Notes under the pieces: model-generated
Seen by the model: only the letters and a program-made list of their open reading frames with translations
What the model was told of the DNA's origin: nothing
Databases searched by the model: none
Shown here: in pieces, positions 26,952 to 34,232 of the stretch
Numbering within the stretch: position 1 is the stretch's first letter
How the letters are laid out: every line of letters begins with the position of its first letter
Program-made: the position numbers and the translations under genes
Source: JAIQET01 sp035542575
GTDB lineage: Bacteria; Acidobacteriota; Terriglobia; Terriglobales; Acidobacteriaceae
Assembly: GCA_035542575.1 (NCBI GenBank)
Contig: DATKLE010000031.1
Coordinates: forward strand, 1 to 64,000
Length of the DNA: 64,000 nt
Direction of reading: 5' to 3'

Positions 26952-28024
26952 TGAATCTTACCCCGCGGGCGGGTTGCCGCCATGGTTTCTGCGCACTCTA
27001 CCGCGGTGCACGCCGCGACGCGGAGATTGTCCACCGCAGCCCATAACCACACGCCGTTGGCGCGACTGGCGTCGGGGACAATCGAGACCAGGATGTCCGC
27101 CTGCCCGGCGGCATTGACATTACTGGGAGCATCGTCGGCCATATGGGTAATGCGGAGGTGTTCGCCCGCCAGCGCCTGCGACAGCCCCTCAATGTCTGCC
27201 GGCTCAGCCATCTCCATGTGGATGGCGAACGTATGCCCGTGGAAGATAGGCGCCTGCACCAGCAGCAGCGAGGGCAGCGGTGCGTCCTGGCCGGCAATGC
27301 GGCGGTAATGCTTGACGATTCGCTGTTCCACGCTGGCCAGCGCCGGAGATGACTGGTCGCCCAGGCGGTTCACCATGTTGAAGGCCACCTGGGCATCGAA
27401 GACCGCCTTGGGCAGTTGCTGGAAGGAGAGCAGGTTCACGGTCTGTTGGTGAAGCTCATCCATGCCCTTCTGTCCGTGTTCCGAGGCGGGTTCGAAGACC
27501 GAGGCCACCACCTGCCGGACCGTTCCCGCTTTCTGGGCCCGCAGCAGCAGCAGCGCCAGCACCACCGCCGCGGGATGCGCGATGACCGAGGGTCCAGGCT
27601 GTAACTCGCGGGGCAGCGCCTGGCCTAGTTGCCGCTCGATCCAAGGGGATCGTACCAGGGCATGGGGCTCATCCTCGAGGGCGAAGGAAAGATCCACGAT
27701 AGCGCTGCCCGCCTTCTGCGCCGCCTTCCAGTTCTTGCGAGTGCACTCCTGGTCGGAGGCGAAGAAGGTGAAGTCCACGTGCTCGAACTGTTCCGTACGC
27801 ACGCTCTGGATGAAAGAGATTTCGTCACCCACCGACTCCAGTTGGCCCAGGGACTCGTCGTCGTCGAGCAGCTTGACGTCCAGCGAAGGAAAGTTGCGGT
27901 CGCTGAGCACCTCCGCCACGTCCTTCCCCTTGAGGGTACCTGCGCCCACGATCGCGACGCGGTAGAGATTGCCGCCGCGTGCCGGCTCGGCATGCGGAAG
28001 CCCGGTCTTGACAGGGGAACTCAT
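26948..28024 (-). CDS. Aspartate-semialdehyde-dehydrogenase-like protein (Usg type) lacking the catalytic Cys
   Basis: 358 residues from the ATG overlapping the pssA stop. The fold is Asd/Usg: N-terminal YRVAIVGAGTLKGKDVAEVL nucleotide-binding segment, AGSAIVDLSFALEDEP, and the dimerisation region with ASVFEPASEHGQKGMDELHQ. The active-site motif PNC of true Asd is replaced by PAA at 151-153, so thiol catalysis is not possible. This matches the Usg-1 subgroup, whose role is unknown. Its place in a phospholipid/LPS/replication operon does not point to lysine or threonine synthesis. Confidence 0.8.
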   Translation of the reverse strand: MSSPVKTGLPHAEPARGGNLYRVAIVGAGTLKGKDVAEVLSDRNFPSLDVKLLDDDESLGQLESVGDEISFIQSVRTEQFEHVDFTFFASDQECTRKNWKAAQKAGSAIVDLSFALEDEPHALVRSPWIERQLGQALPRELQPGPSVIAHPAAVVLALLLLRAQKAGTVRQVVASVFEPASEHGQKGMDELHQQTVNLLSFQQLPKAVFDAQVAFNMVNRLGDQSSPALASVEQRIVKHYRRIAGQDAPLPSLLLVQAPIFHGHTFAIHMEMAEPADIEGLSQALAGEHLRITHMADDAPSNVNAAGQADILVSIVPDASRANGVWLWAAVDNLRVAACTAVECAETMAATRPRGKIQ

Positions 28025-28902
28025 GAGGTCAGCGAGGCCTCCTTGTACGCCGGCGGAGGTGGGTTTCGCTTGCGCCGGAACATCCACTGCAGTCGCCACA
28101 CCACGCCAGAAAACATGTAGAGCAGCGCAATCAGGAACAGCACCCACTTCGAGAAAAACCAGATGGCGGCAAAAAGCCCGCCAAACAGGATAATGAGCCG
28201 GAAAGGCTGACGGGCGCGCAAATCAATGTCCTTGAAGCTGTAAAAGCGCCAAGTGCTGACCATCAGGTAGCCGACCGCGACCAGCATGAGCATCCAGACC
28301 ACAGCCGTGTACCAGGAAGCGATGGGCTCGCCGCCGGAAAAGTGCACCACCGCAGCGATCACTCCCGCTCCGGCGGGAATGGGCATGCCCACAAAATACT
28401 TCTTCCCGGGACGCCCGGGGTTGGAGGGCTGCGGGTTGATCGTGATGTTGAAACGGGCCAGGCGGCTGGCACCTGCCATGAGGAAGAGAAAGCTGGCAAT
28501 GGCACCGAACTGAACCAGCTTGGCATACAGCTGCCCGATGTCGTCGGCTGGGAGCAAGCGGAACCCCCACATCCACGCCAGCATGGCTGGCGCCACGCCG
28601 AAGGTGATCACGTCGGCAAGCGAGTCCAGTTCCCGTCCAAAATCGCTGCTGGTGCGGGTCATTCTCGCGATGCGGCCATCCAGACCATCGCATACAAATG
28701 CCAGTCCGATGGCTTTCGCCGCAAAATCCAGATGCCACGGCTCTGCCAAGGTGGCGTGCGTGACTTGCAGAATGGCGTAATATCCCAGCGCAATGTTAGC
28801 AGTGGTGAAGATGGAAGGCAGGATGTACAGGCCCTTGCGCAGCCGTCGCGGAGGCTGGTCCTCCTTGCGCCGCCGGGGAATCTCGGGTAGGTCCGAATCC
28901 AT
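28021..28902 (-). CDS. pssA: CDP-diacylglycerol--serine O-phosphatidyltransferase
   Basis: Makes phosphatidylserine from CDP-diacylglycerol and serine in the inner membrane. 293 residues. The CDP-alcohol phosphotransferase motif is complete: DGLDGRIARMTRTSSDFGRE then LDSLADV, giving D-G-x2-A-R-x8-G-x3-D-x3-D. Seven or eight membrane segments follow. The ATG is one base inside the psd stop. Paired with psd, it gives a complete route to phosphatidylethanolamine. Confidence 0.95.
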   Translation of the reverse strand: MDSDLPEIPRRRKEDQPPRRLRKGLYILPSIFTTANIALGYYAILQVTHATLAEPWHLDFAAKAIGLAFVCDGLDGRIARMTRTSSDFGRELDSLADVITFGVAPAMLAWMWGFRLLPADDIGQLYAKLVQFGAIASFLFLMAGASRLARFNITINPQPSNPGRPGKKYFVGMPIPAGAGVIAAVVHFSGGEPIASWYTAVVWMLMLVAVGYLMVSTWRFYSFKDIDLRARQPFRLIILFGGLFAAIWFFSKWVLFLIALLYMFSGVVWRLQWMFRRKRNPPPPAYKEASLTS

Positions 28903-29570
28903 CAAAGTGCTCCTTGCCGAGTCTGTTCGGCGCCCACGGCGGCGAACGGCCCCGTCTCCGGACGCAGACGGGCCAGCACACTGGCCCCGCCTTTCACCCG
29001 GTCTCCAATCTTGACCTGCGGGCTGGCGGAAGCGTCCAGCAGCACATCCACGCGCGAGCCAAATTTGATGAGGCCGATGCGCTCGCCCCGCCGCACCGGT
29101 TCTCCCACCTTCTTGTTGAAGACGATGCGCCGCGCCAGCACACCCGCGATCTGCTTGAACATCACGCGGTGGCCGTCCCCCTCGACCGTGACTATGTTCT
29201 GCTCATTCTGTTCGGCCGATGCCGGGTTCATGGCGTTGAGGAACTTCCCCCTCTGGTACCGCACGTCGCGGATCACGCCAGCCACGGGCGACCGGTTGAC
29301 GTGCACGTCGAAGACGCTGAGGAAGATGCTGATGCGGGTACGCCGCACTCCCTCCACCGTCAGCGGGGACACGTCAGTGACTTTGCCATCGGCAGGCGAA
29401 ACCACCAGTCCCGGGGCATCCGGAATCGCCCGCTCCGGATCGCGAAAAAACCACAGGAAGAAGCCTGCCAAGAGCAGGGCAGGCAGGGCCCAAGAAGCAC
29501 TCGCCAGCCAGCCCACCAGCAGGGCGACGCCCACCAACGGAAGCGCGTAATAGTAGCCGTCAGGAACCAT
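28902..29570 (-). CDS. psd: Phosphatidylserine decarboxylase proenzyme (short type)
   Basis: Converts phosphatidylserine to phosphatidylethanolamine using a pyruvoyl group made by self-cleavage. 222 residues, the PSD-A subfamily. The cleavage site is FGSRVD, with S172 becoming the pyruvoyl end (LGS/GGS in other members). FFRDPERAIP (41-50) and VVSPADGKVTDV are the conserved N-terminal regions, and FLSVFDVHVNRSPVAG is the active-site His stretch. Two membrane segments lie near the start. First gene of the psd-pssA-Usg-lptE-holA operon. Confidence 0.95.
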   Translation of the reverse strand: MVPDGYYYALPLVGVALLVGWLASASWALPALLLAGFFLWFFRDPERAIPDAPGLVVSPADGKVTDVSPLTVEGVRRTRISIFLSVFDVHVNRSPVAGVIRDVRYQRGKFLNAMNPASAEQNEQNIVTVEGDGHRVMFKQIAGVLARRIVFNKKVGEPVRRGERIGLIKFGSRVDVLLDASASPQVKIGDRVKGGASVLARLRPETGPFAAVGAEQTRQGAL

Positions 29571-29633
29571 CGGGAGATAGGAGGATTATAGTGCAGGCTT
29601 GGCCGCTGAACCGGCCTTTCATGTTAAATGCAA

Positions 29634-29657
29634 ATAAAAAAGGCGCTTAGCAGCGCC
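29634..29657 (-). terminator. Rho-independent terminator of the ydcH-like gene
   Basis: On the minus strand: GGCGCT, GCTA loop, AGCGCC, then TTTTTTAT. It lies 59 bases after the stop of the DUF465 gene. Confidence 0.85.
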
Positions 29658-29715
29658 GCACTTGCAAGCGTATAAACCCCGTAGGCGGCGCGAGCCGCAC
29701 CACGTTGGGCGTGGG

Positions 29716-29946
29716 TTAGGCGACCTGGTGCTGTACCTGTTGCCGAAACTGCCGCTCGATGGACTCCATCTGGTCCTTCAGGCGCAGCTTCAGCTTCTTG
29801 AGCCGGACTTCCTCTAGTTTTTCGTCTTCGGTGAGGTAACGCTTCTGGGTGAGTGAGTCGAGACGTTGTGCGTACTGCATGTGCTCCTGCGCCAACTTGC
29901 GGAATTCGTCGTGACTGGCGAGGAGGTGGTCCCTAGGAGTTAGCAT
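29716..29946 (-). CDS. DUF465 (YdcH-like) small coiled-coil protein
   Basis: 76 residues with AGGAGG 8 bases before the ATG. Almost entirely charged helix: SHDEFRKLAQEHMQYAQRLD, then LTEDEKLEEVRLKKLKLRLK, the YdcH/DUF465 pattern of a short antiparallel coiled-coil hairpin. Cytoplasmic, function unknown in the family. Monocistronic: its own ribosome-binding site in front and a terminator behind. Confidence 0.85.
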   Translation of the reverse strand: MLTPRDHLLASHDEFRKLAQEHMQYAQRLDSLTQKRYLTEDEKLEEVRLKKLKLRLKDQMESIERQFRQQVQHQVA

Positions 29947-30081
29947 CCATCAGACCTCCTACCCAATTTTCAACTCCAAAGTACCACAGGCCCTACCCTG
30001 CTTCAATCCCATTTTTCACAGATTGGATGGCCTTGGTCACCTTGTCAAAGTAACGGTTGTACACGAGGAAAGCTTTGCAAC

Positions 30082-30552
30082 TCAATGAAACATCATGCGA
30101 TAGAGGATAGCGTCCTCCTCGGGATCGCGGTAGTAGCGCGCCCTGCGACCGCTCTCGAGGAACGCCCATTTTTCATAGAGTGACCGCGCGGCCCGGTTCG
30201 ACTCGCGCACCTCCAGGACCACCGCCTGTGCTCCTTGTGCGCGGGCAAGATCAAGGAACTCGCCGAGCAGGCGCGTCCCCAAGCCGCGTCGGCGGGCCGG
30301 GCCCGCGATGGCGATGTTCTCCAGCTCCCATTCGGCACCGACAGCCCGCGCTACGACAAAGCCCTGGACCGTAGTCTCTTCTTCCAAAACCAGAGCGATA
30401 CGGCGGGGGTGGGGTTGGGTAAGAACCGCTTCGTACTGCGGCCGCGACCAGTGCGCGGCCGTCACGGCATGCTTCTCCACGGCCATGAGGGTAGGAATGT
30501 CGGCGGCGGTGGCGGGACGGATGTTCAAATCAGTCTCGGCTTTGAGTTTCAA
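30082..30552 (-). CDS. rimI: Ribosomal-protein-alanine N-acetyltransferase, RimI type
   Basis: GNAT-fold enzyme, 156 residues, expected to acetylate ribosomal protein S18 or other N-termini. The acetyl-CoA site is IAIAGPARRRGLGTRLLGEF (the R/Q-x-x-G-x-G/A loop), followed by VVLEVRESNRAARSLYEKWAF, the RimI signature. It starts at TTG overlapping the tsaB stop (TTGA). tsaB-rimI is a classic pair, which supports the name. Confidence 0.9.
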   Translation of the reverse strand: MKLKAETDLNIRPATAADIPTLMAVEKHAVTAAHWSRPQYEAVLTQPHPRRIALVLEEETTVQGFVVARAVGAEWELENIAIAGPARRRGLGTRLLGEFLDLARAQGAQAVVLEVRESNRAARSLYEKWAFLESGRRARYYRDPEEDAILYRMMFH

Positions 30553-31220
30553 CTGGACTTAGCAAAGATCTCGGCATCGGAGCGGCGAATGTAGTTTGCC
30601 TCCAAGGCATCGGGCGAGACCGTATCGCCAGACAGGATCTTCTGCCATCCCAGGCGTCCGATGGCATCACTGCGGGGACGTTCGACTTCCCTCACCTGAC
30701 CGCCCTGCTCGCAAGCCACTTCCACTACACTCCGGTCGGGAGTCAGAATCTCCCGGTTGCTGGCGGATTCCACCAGCTCCTCGCGTGTCACCAACCGCTC
30801 CCGAATCAATTGTGCGCCGGAAGCCTCCACTTCGTATTCCCCGGCGTAAATCTCGTTCCGTCCAGCGTCGAGCGCCGCCAGCACTTGGCCTCGGGTGCCG
30901 CCTGCGGTGGCAATGGCTTCCAGCAGCGACACCACGGCAATCGGCCGCTGCAGCACTTCGGCCAGCGCCTTGATAGCCGCCAACCCCACGCGGAGTCCCG
31001 TAAATGAACCCGGCCCCGACGCCACCGCGAAGGCGCCGATGTCTTCCTTGCGAAATCCATGCTTGTCAAGAAGGGCCGCAATCTGCGGTACCAGTTGGGC
31101 AGAAAACGTTCCCCCAGTCAGGGGAACTAGCTCAATCACTTCGCAACTGCCGTCGGAATTACCGCGGACCAGCGCGATGCTGCCGTGTTTTCCCGACGTA
31201 TCAGCCGCTAGGATCAGCAT
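30549..31220 (-). CDS. tsaB: tRNA threonylcarbamoyladenosine biosynthesis protein TsaB
   Basis: Part of the TsaBDE complex that makes t6A37 on ANN-decoding tRNAs. 223 residues from the ATG giving MLILAADTSGKHGSIALV; a TTG four codons earlier is less likely. The ASKHA fold shows TGGTFSAQLVPQIAALLDKH and the hallmark VASGPGSFTGLRVGLAAIKAL. The nucleotide-binding part is reduced, as in all TsaB. It precedes rimI in a two-gene operon. Confidence 0.93.
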   Translation of the reverse strand: MLILAADTSGKHGSIALVRGNSDGSCEVIELVPLTGGTFSAQLVPQIAALLDKHGFRKEDIGAFAVASGPGSFTGLRVGLAAIKALAEVLQRPIAVVSLLEAIATAGGTRGQVLAALDAGRNEIYAGEYEVEASGAQLIRERLVTREELVESASNREILTPDRSVVEVACEQGGQVREVERPRSDAIGRLGWQKILSGDTVSPDALEANYIRRSDAEIFAKSS

Positions 31221-31240
31221 GTTGCATCGCAATCGCGTAG

Positions 31241-31261
31241 GGACAGCCGCCTCGGCTGTCC
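31241..31261. repeat. GGACAGCCG-CGGCTGTCC hairpin repeat
   Basis: Perfect 9-bp arms with a CCT loop, preceded by GTAG, in the gap between tsaB and the methylmalonyl-CoA epimerase gene. It has no T-run. I recall similar GTAGGGACAGCC words being common between genes in related genomes. Confidence 0.55.
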
Positions 31262-31302
31262 AGCCGAATTCCGTTCTTGCCCGTCTCAGAAAATTGGCTG
31301 AC

Positions 31303-31701
31303 CTAGTCCCCAGCCTCCACTAGCTCCAGCAGCACCCCACCAGCAGACGAGGGATGCACAAACACGTAGCGATGCCCGCCCGCCCCCACCTTGATCTCTT
31401 CTGAAACCAGGCGCACTCCATCTTTCTTGAGGCGCGCGACCGCCGCCGCCAGGTCCGGCACCCGCAGCGAAACATGGTGCAAACCCTCGCCGCGTTTAGC
31501 GATGAACTTGGCGATCGGGGAGCTTTCCGAGGTCGGCTCCAGCAGTTCCAACCGGCTTTCGCCTACCGGAACCATGACCAACCGCACCTGCTCGGCCTCG
31601 ACGGTCTCTTCGGAAGAAACGGTCAAACCCAGCTTCTCGTAGATTCTTTTGGCAGCGGCAAGGGACTTGACCGCAATGCCCAGGTGATCAATTGTGGTCA
31701 T
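31303..31701 (-). CDS. mce: Methylmalonyl-CoA epimerase
   Basis: Interconverts (R)- and (S)-methylmalonyl-CoA in propionate/odd-chain metabolism. 132 residues, vicinal oxygen chelate fold in two halves. Metal ligands visible: His in TTIDHLGIAV, Glu in ESRLELLEP, His in GLHHVSLRVPDL and Glu at the end in GGVLLELVEAG. It closes an operon with meaB, which repairs and protects methylmalonyl-CoA mutase. The mutase itself is not in the window. Confidence 0.93.
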   Translation of the reverse strand: MTTIDHLGIAVKSLAAAKRIYEKLGLTVSSEETVEAEQVRLVMVPVGESRLELLEPTSESSPIAKFIAKRGEGLHHVSLRVPDLAAAVARLKKDGVRLVSEEIKVGAGGHRYVFVHPSSAGGVLLELVEAGD

Positions 31702-31999
31702 TAGTCTCGCTCGTCCAGGTTTTCAGAGCGCGATGTCCGAGCCACCAAAGCGCGAAAGCGGCAGCGGCAACGTCGAATCGGCGCTCCATCATCCGCCCGA
31801 ATAAGCCGGATTCCAGATACTCCCACAGCCTGAAGACTGCAAAGCTCAGCCCGGCGACCACCACGAGCAGAGAAGCCCTCTTCACCCCGTGCCACCCTCC
31901 GCTGCGGTAGGCGGTCCGCAGATACAGGAACATGGCGACCGGCAGGGCGCAAAGCGCGACCAGCAGGAGTCCTAGCAAGATCCGCTCAGACATTTCCAT
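31688..31999 (-). CDS. Small membrane protein between meaB and mce
   Basis: 103 residues, three hydrophobic segments (ILLGLLLVALCALPVAMFLY, ASLLVVVAGLSFAVFRL and FDVAAAAFALWWLG) with basic loops between them. No family is recognised. It starts six bases after the meaB stop and overlaps mce by 14 bases, so it is part of the transcript. An ATG two codons in (31993) is an alternative start. Confidence 0.65.
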   Translation of the reverse strand: MEMSERILLGLLLVALCALPVAMFLYLRTAYRSGGWHGVKRASLLVVVAGLSFAVFRLWEYLESGLFGRMMERRFDVAAAAFALWWLGHRALKTWTSETNDHN

Positions 32000-32005
32000 A
32001 GCCCG

Positions 32006-32959
32006 CTAGTGTTGACCCAGTTTACCGACAATCTCTTCGATCAGCGAATACGGATCGCGCTTGTGCTCGGCCACCTCGGCGGCATATTTCTTGAGGTTTC
32101 CATCACTGATGTGCTCGTGCGCCTGGTCCAGCATGGCCTCACGCAACATCTCGATGATCCGCTGCTGCCAGTTTTCCGCACTACGCTTGAGCACAAGGTT
32201 GTTCTTCTGCAGGTAAGCCTCGTACTCGGCAATCGCCTTGGCCAGGTCCTCGGTGCCGACTCCTTCGCTAGCCACCGTCTTCACGATGGGGGGTGTCCAG
32301 TGGTCGGTACGTACCGCCAGGGATTGCAGGGCGCGAATCTCGCGCTCCACCCGCTCGGCGCCTTCCCGGTCGCTCTTGTTGATAACGAAGATGTCGGCAA
32401 TTTCCATGATGCCGGCCTTGATGCTCTGCACGTCGTCGCCCATACCCGGTACCAGGATCACCACCGTGATATCGGCGAGGCGGACGATGTCCACCTCGTC
32501 TTGGCCCACGCCCACGGTCTCGATCATGATGAGATCGCGTCCGGAAGCATCCAGCACGGTGGCCACGTCCGCGGTGGTGCGCGCCAGCCCGCCGAGGGAG
32601 CCGCGCGTGGCCATGCTGCGAATGTAGATTCCCGGATCGGAGAAGTGGTCCTGCATGCGGATGCGATCCCCCAGGATGGCCCCGCCGCTGTAGGGGCTGG
32701 TGGGATCCACGGCAATGATCCCGACGCTGCGATTCTCCTTGCGGTAATGCTTGGCCAGTTGATCCACCAGCGTGCTCTTCCCTGCTCCCGGCGCCCCGGT
32801 CAGGCCGAGAATGCGGGCATGGCCGCTGTGCTTGAACAAGGCCTTGAGCAGCTCCGACCAGCCCGGAGCGCGGTTCTCGACCGTGCTGATAGCTCGGGCC
32901 AGGGCACGCGCATCGCCCGCGCGCAGCCGCTCAATCCAGGCGTGAATTTCGGGGTTCAA
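32006..32959 (-). CDS. meaB: Methylmalonyl-CoA mutase-associated GTPase MeaB (ArgK family)
   Basis: G3E-family GTPase chaperone of adenosylcobalamin-dependent mutase. About 317 residues. The P-loop is GLTGAPGAGKSTLVDQL, then AVDPTSPYSGGAILGDRIRM, ETVGVGQDEVDIVRLAD (switch and Walker B) and INKSDREGAERV as the NKxD motif. The start is uncertain: I use the TTG at 32959 (LNPEIHAWIERLRAGDARAL), which matches the family N-terminus; frames further up overlap the neighbouring gene. Linked to methylmalonyl-CoA epimerase. Confidence 0.9.
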   Translation of the reverse strand: MNPEIHAWIERLRAGDARALARAISTVENRAPGWSELLKALFKHSGHARILGLTGAPGAGKSTLVDQLAKHYRKENRSVGIIAVDPTSPYSGGAILGDRIRMQDHFSDPGIYIRSMATRGSLGGLARTTADVATVLDASGRDLIMIETVGVGQDEVDIVRLADITVVILVPGMGDDVQSIKAGIMEIADIFVINKSDREGAERVEREIRALQSLAVRTDHWTPPIVKTVASEGVGTEDLAKAIAEYEAYLQKNNLVLKRSAENWQQRIIEMLREAMLDQAHEHISDGNLKKYAAEVAEHKRDPYSLIEEIVGKLGQH

Positions 32960-33039
32960 ACTGTTCAGTGTAAAGCAGCGGCGGGACAAACTGAAACTGC
33001 GGCCTCCACGGCCGCCGCACGCAAACGCCCGATTCCCGC

Positions 33040-33627
33040 CTAAGCCGGTTCCGTGGGAGGGTGAAATTTGCGGTAGATTTCGGGATGGTTCTTCTCGTAG
33101 CACTCGGGACAGACGCCATGCGTAAACTCTGCATGGCTGTGCTGACGGACGTAACTTTCAATTTGCATCCAGCTTCCCTCATCCGTCCTGATCCGCTTGC
33201 AATAACTGCAGATGGGCAGAATCCCGCGCAGTGTTCGGATCTCCTCCATCGCTTGCCGCAACGCCCGGTTTGCCTCCTCCAGGGACTCGACGGTGCGCCG
33301 GCGTTGGTGCTCCAACGAGGCCACCAATAACGACACGGCACAGAACACGATAGCCCGCACCAGGCCGGCCAGGCTGAAATCCAGGTGATAGGGATTCCGG
33401 TCAAAATACCAGTCAAAGATGACGACTGAGAGCAGGGCCGTGCAGATTCCGGGAACCGCTCCCCCGTACCGCGAGGTGACCACCACCGCGGCAATGAACA
33501 GCAAGGTCAGGCTATGGGGTGAAATGGAGCGGAGAGGAAAGGTCAGTAGTGTGGCACACACGAGGCTGACAACGACGATCGCAGTTGTACGCACATAGAA
33601 AGGTACAGCGCGTTCCGATGGAGTCAT
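33040..33627 (-). CDS. DUF4118-like membrane protein with coiled coil and Cys-rich tail
   Basis: 195 residues in three parts. Residues ~12-105 hold four membrane segments of the KdpD/DUF4118 kind (SVVIFDWYFDRNPYHLDF between helices is typical). A coiled coil (EHQRRRTVESLEEANRALRQ) follows. The tail has ILPICSYCKRIRTDEGSWMQ and GVCPECYEK, two CxxC pairs that could bind zinc. The same tail is often found at the ends of acidobacterial sensor proteins. No kinase domain is present, so it may be an adapter or a sensor fragment. Confidence 0.7.
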   Translation of the reverse strand: MTPSERAVPFYVRTTAIVVVSLVCATLLTFPLRSISPHSLTLLFIAAVVVTSRYGGAVPGICTALLSVVIFDWYFDRNPYHLDFSLAGLVRAIVFCAVSLLVASLEHQRRRTVESLEEANRALRQAMEEIRTLRGILPICSYCKRIRTDEGSWMQIESYVRQHSHAEFTHGVCPECYEKNHPEIYRKFHPPTEPA

Positions 33628-33748
33628 GAGTGGGCACCAAATTCATTGCACTGCACACTTTCGCTGGAAAGCTTGTATCACAACTCTCCCTGCCCGTCGG
33701 TGACTCATATCACCGCGTTCAAGGCACGCAAGGATGAGCGTTGAAAAC

Positions 33749-34213
33749 TCAGGACTGAAGGGAAGCGCCGTCCGGCCCAATCTTCAGAATTCGACGGGCC
33801 ACAGCGCCCAGCACGGGATATTCCGCCCACTCGCCGCGGCCGGCTTTGACCCCGTACACGATGGCAACAACCAGCATGACCACCCACAGCCCCATGAACC
33901 CAAGCCAGATGAGCGGGAAGAAAAAAAAGACCGGGGGCGGGGGACCATTTTGCGGCCCCGAATGCCGGAACACGGTGGCAAACATGATGACGAACCAGCC
34001 CCCCATCAGCACGCCCCCCACGACCATGTAGAGCAGTTGTAACAACAGCGCTTGCAGAGAATGAAACGAGACAAACCGGGATTCCCGCTTGATCAGGAAA
34101 ATCACCAGCGGCGCGATGAACCAGCCCACCAGCTGCAGGACGTGAGCCAGCGTCGCCATGGTGCGGTCATCTTGTGTGGGCTCCGGCGTCATTACCGGGA
34201 CGGCGTCTGACAT
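33749..34213 (-). CDS. DUF4870-type membrane protein
   Basis: 154 residues. A polar N-terminus (MSDAVPVMTPEPTQDDRTMA) is followed by three or four membrane segments: LAHVLQLVGWFIAPLVIFLI, LQALLLQLLYMVVGGVLMGG and IWLGFMGLWVVMLVVAIVYG. The 'KRESRFVSFHSLQALLLQ' segment after the first helix is the DUF4870 hallmark. Function unknown. It lies 20 bp beyond the kinase gene's stop and reads in the same direction. Confidence 0.75.
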   Translation of the reverse strand: MSDAVPVMTPEPTQDDRTMATLAHVLQLVGWFIAPLVIFLIKRESRFVSFHSLQALLLQLLYMVVGGVLMGGWFVIMFATVFRHSGPQNGPPPPVFFFFPLIWLGFMGLWVVMLVVAIVYGVKAGRGEWAEYPVLGAVARRILKIGPDGASLQS

Positions 34214-34232
34214 GGGGCTTGTATCTCTCTCT

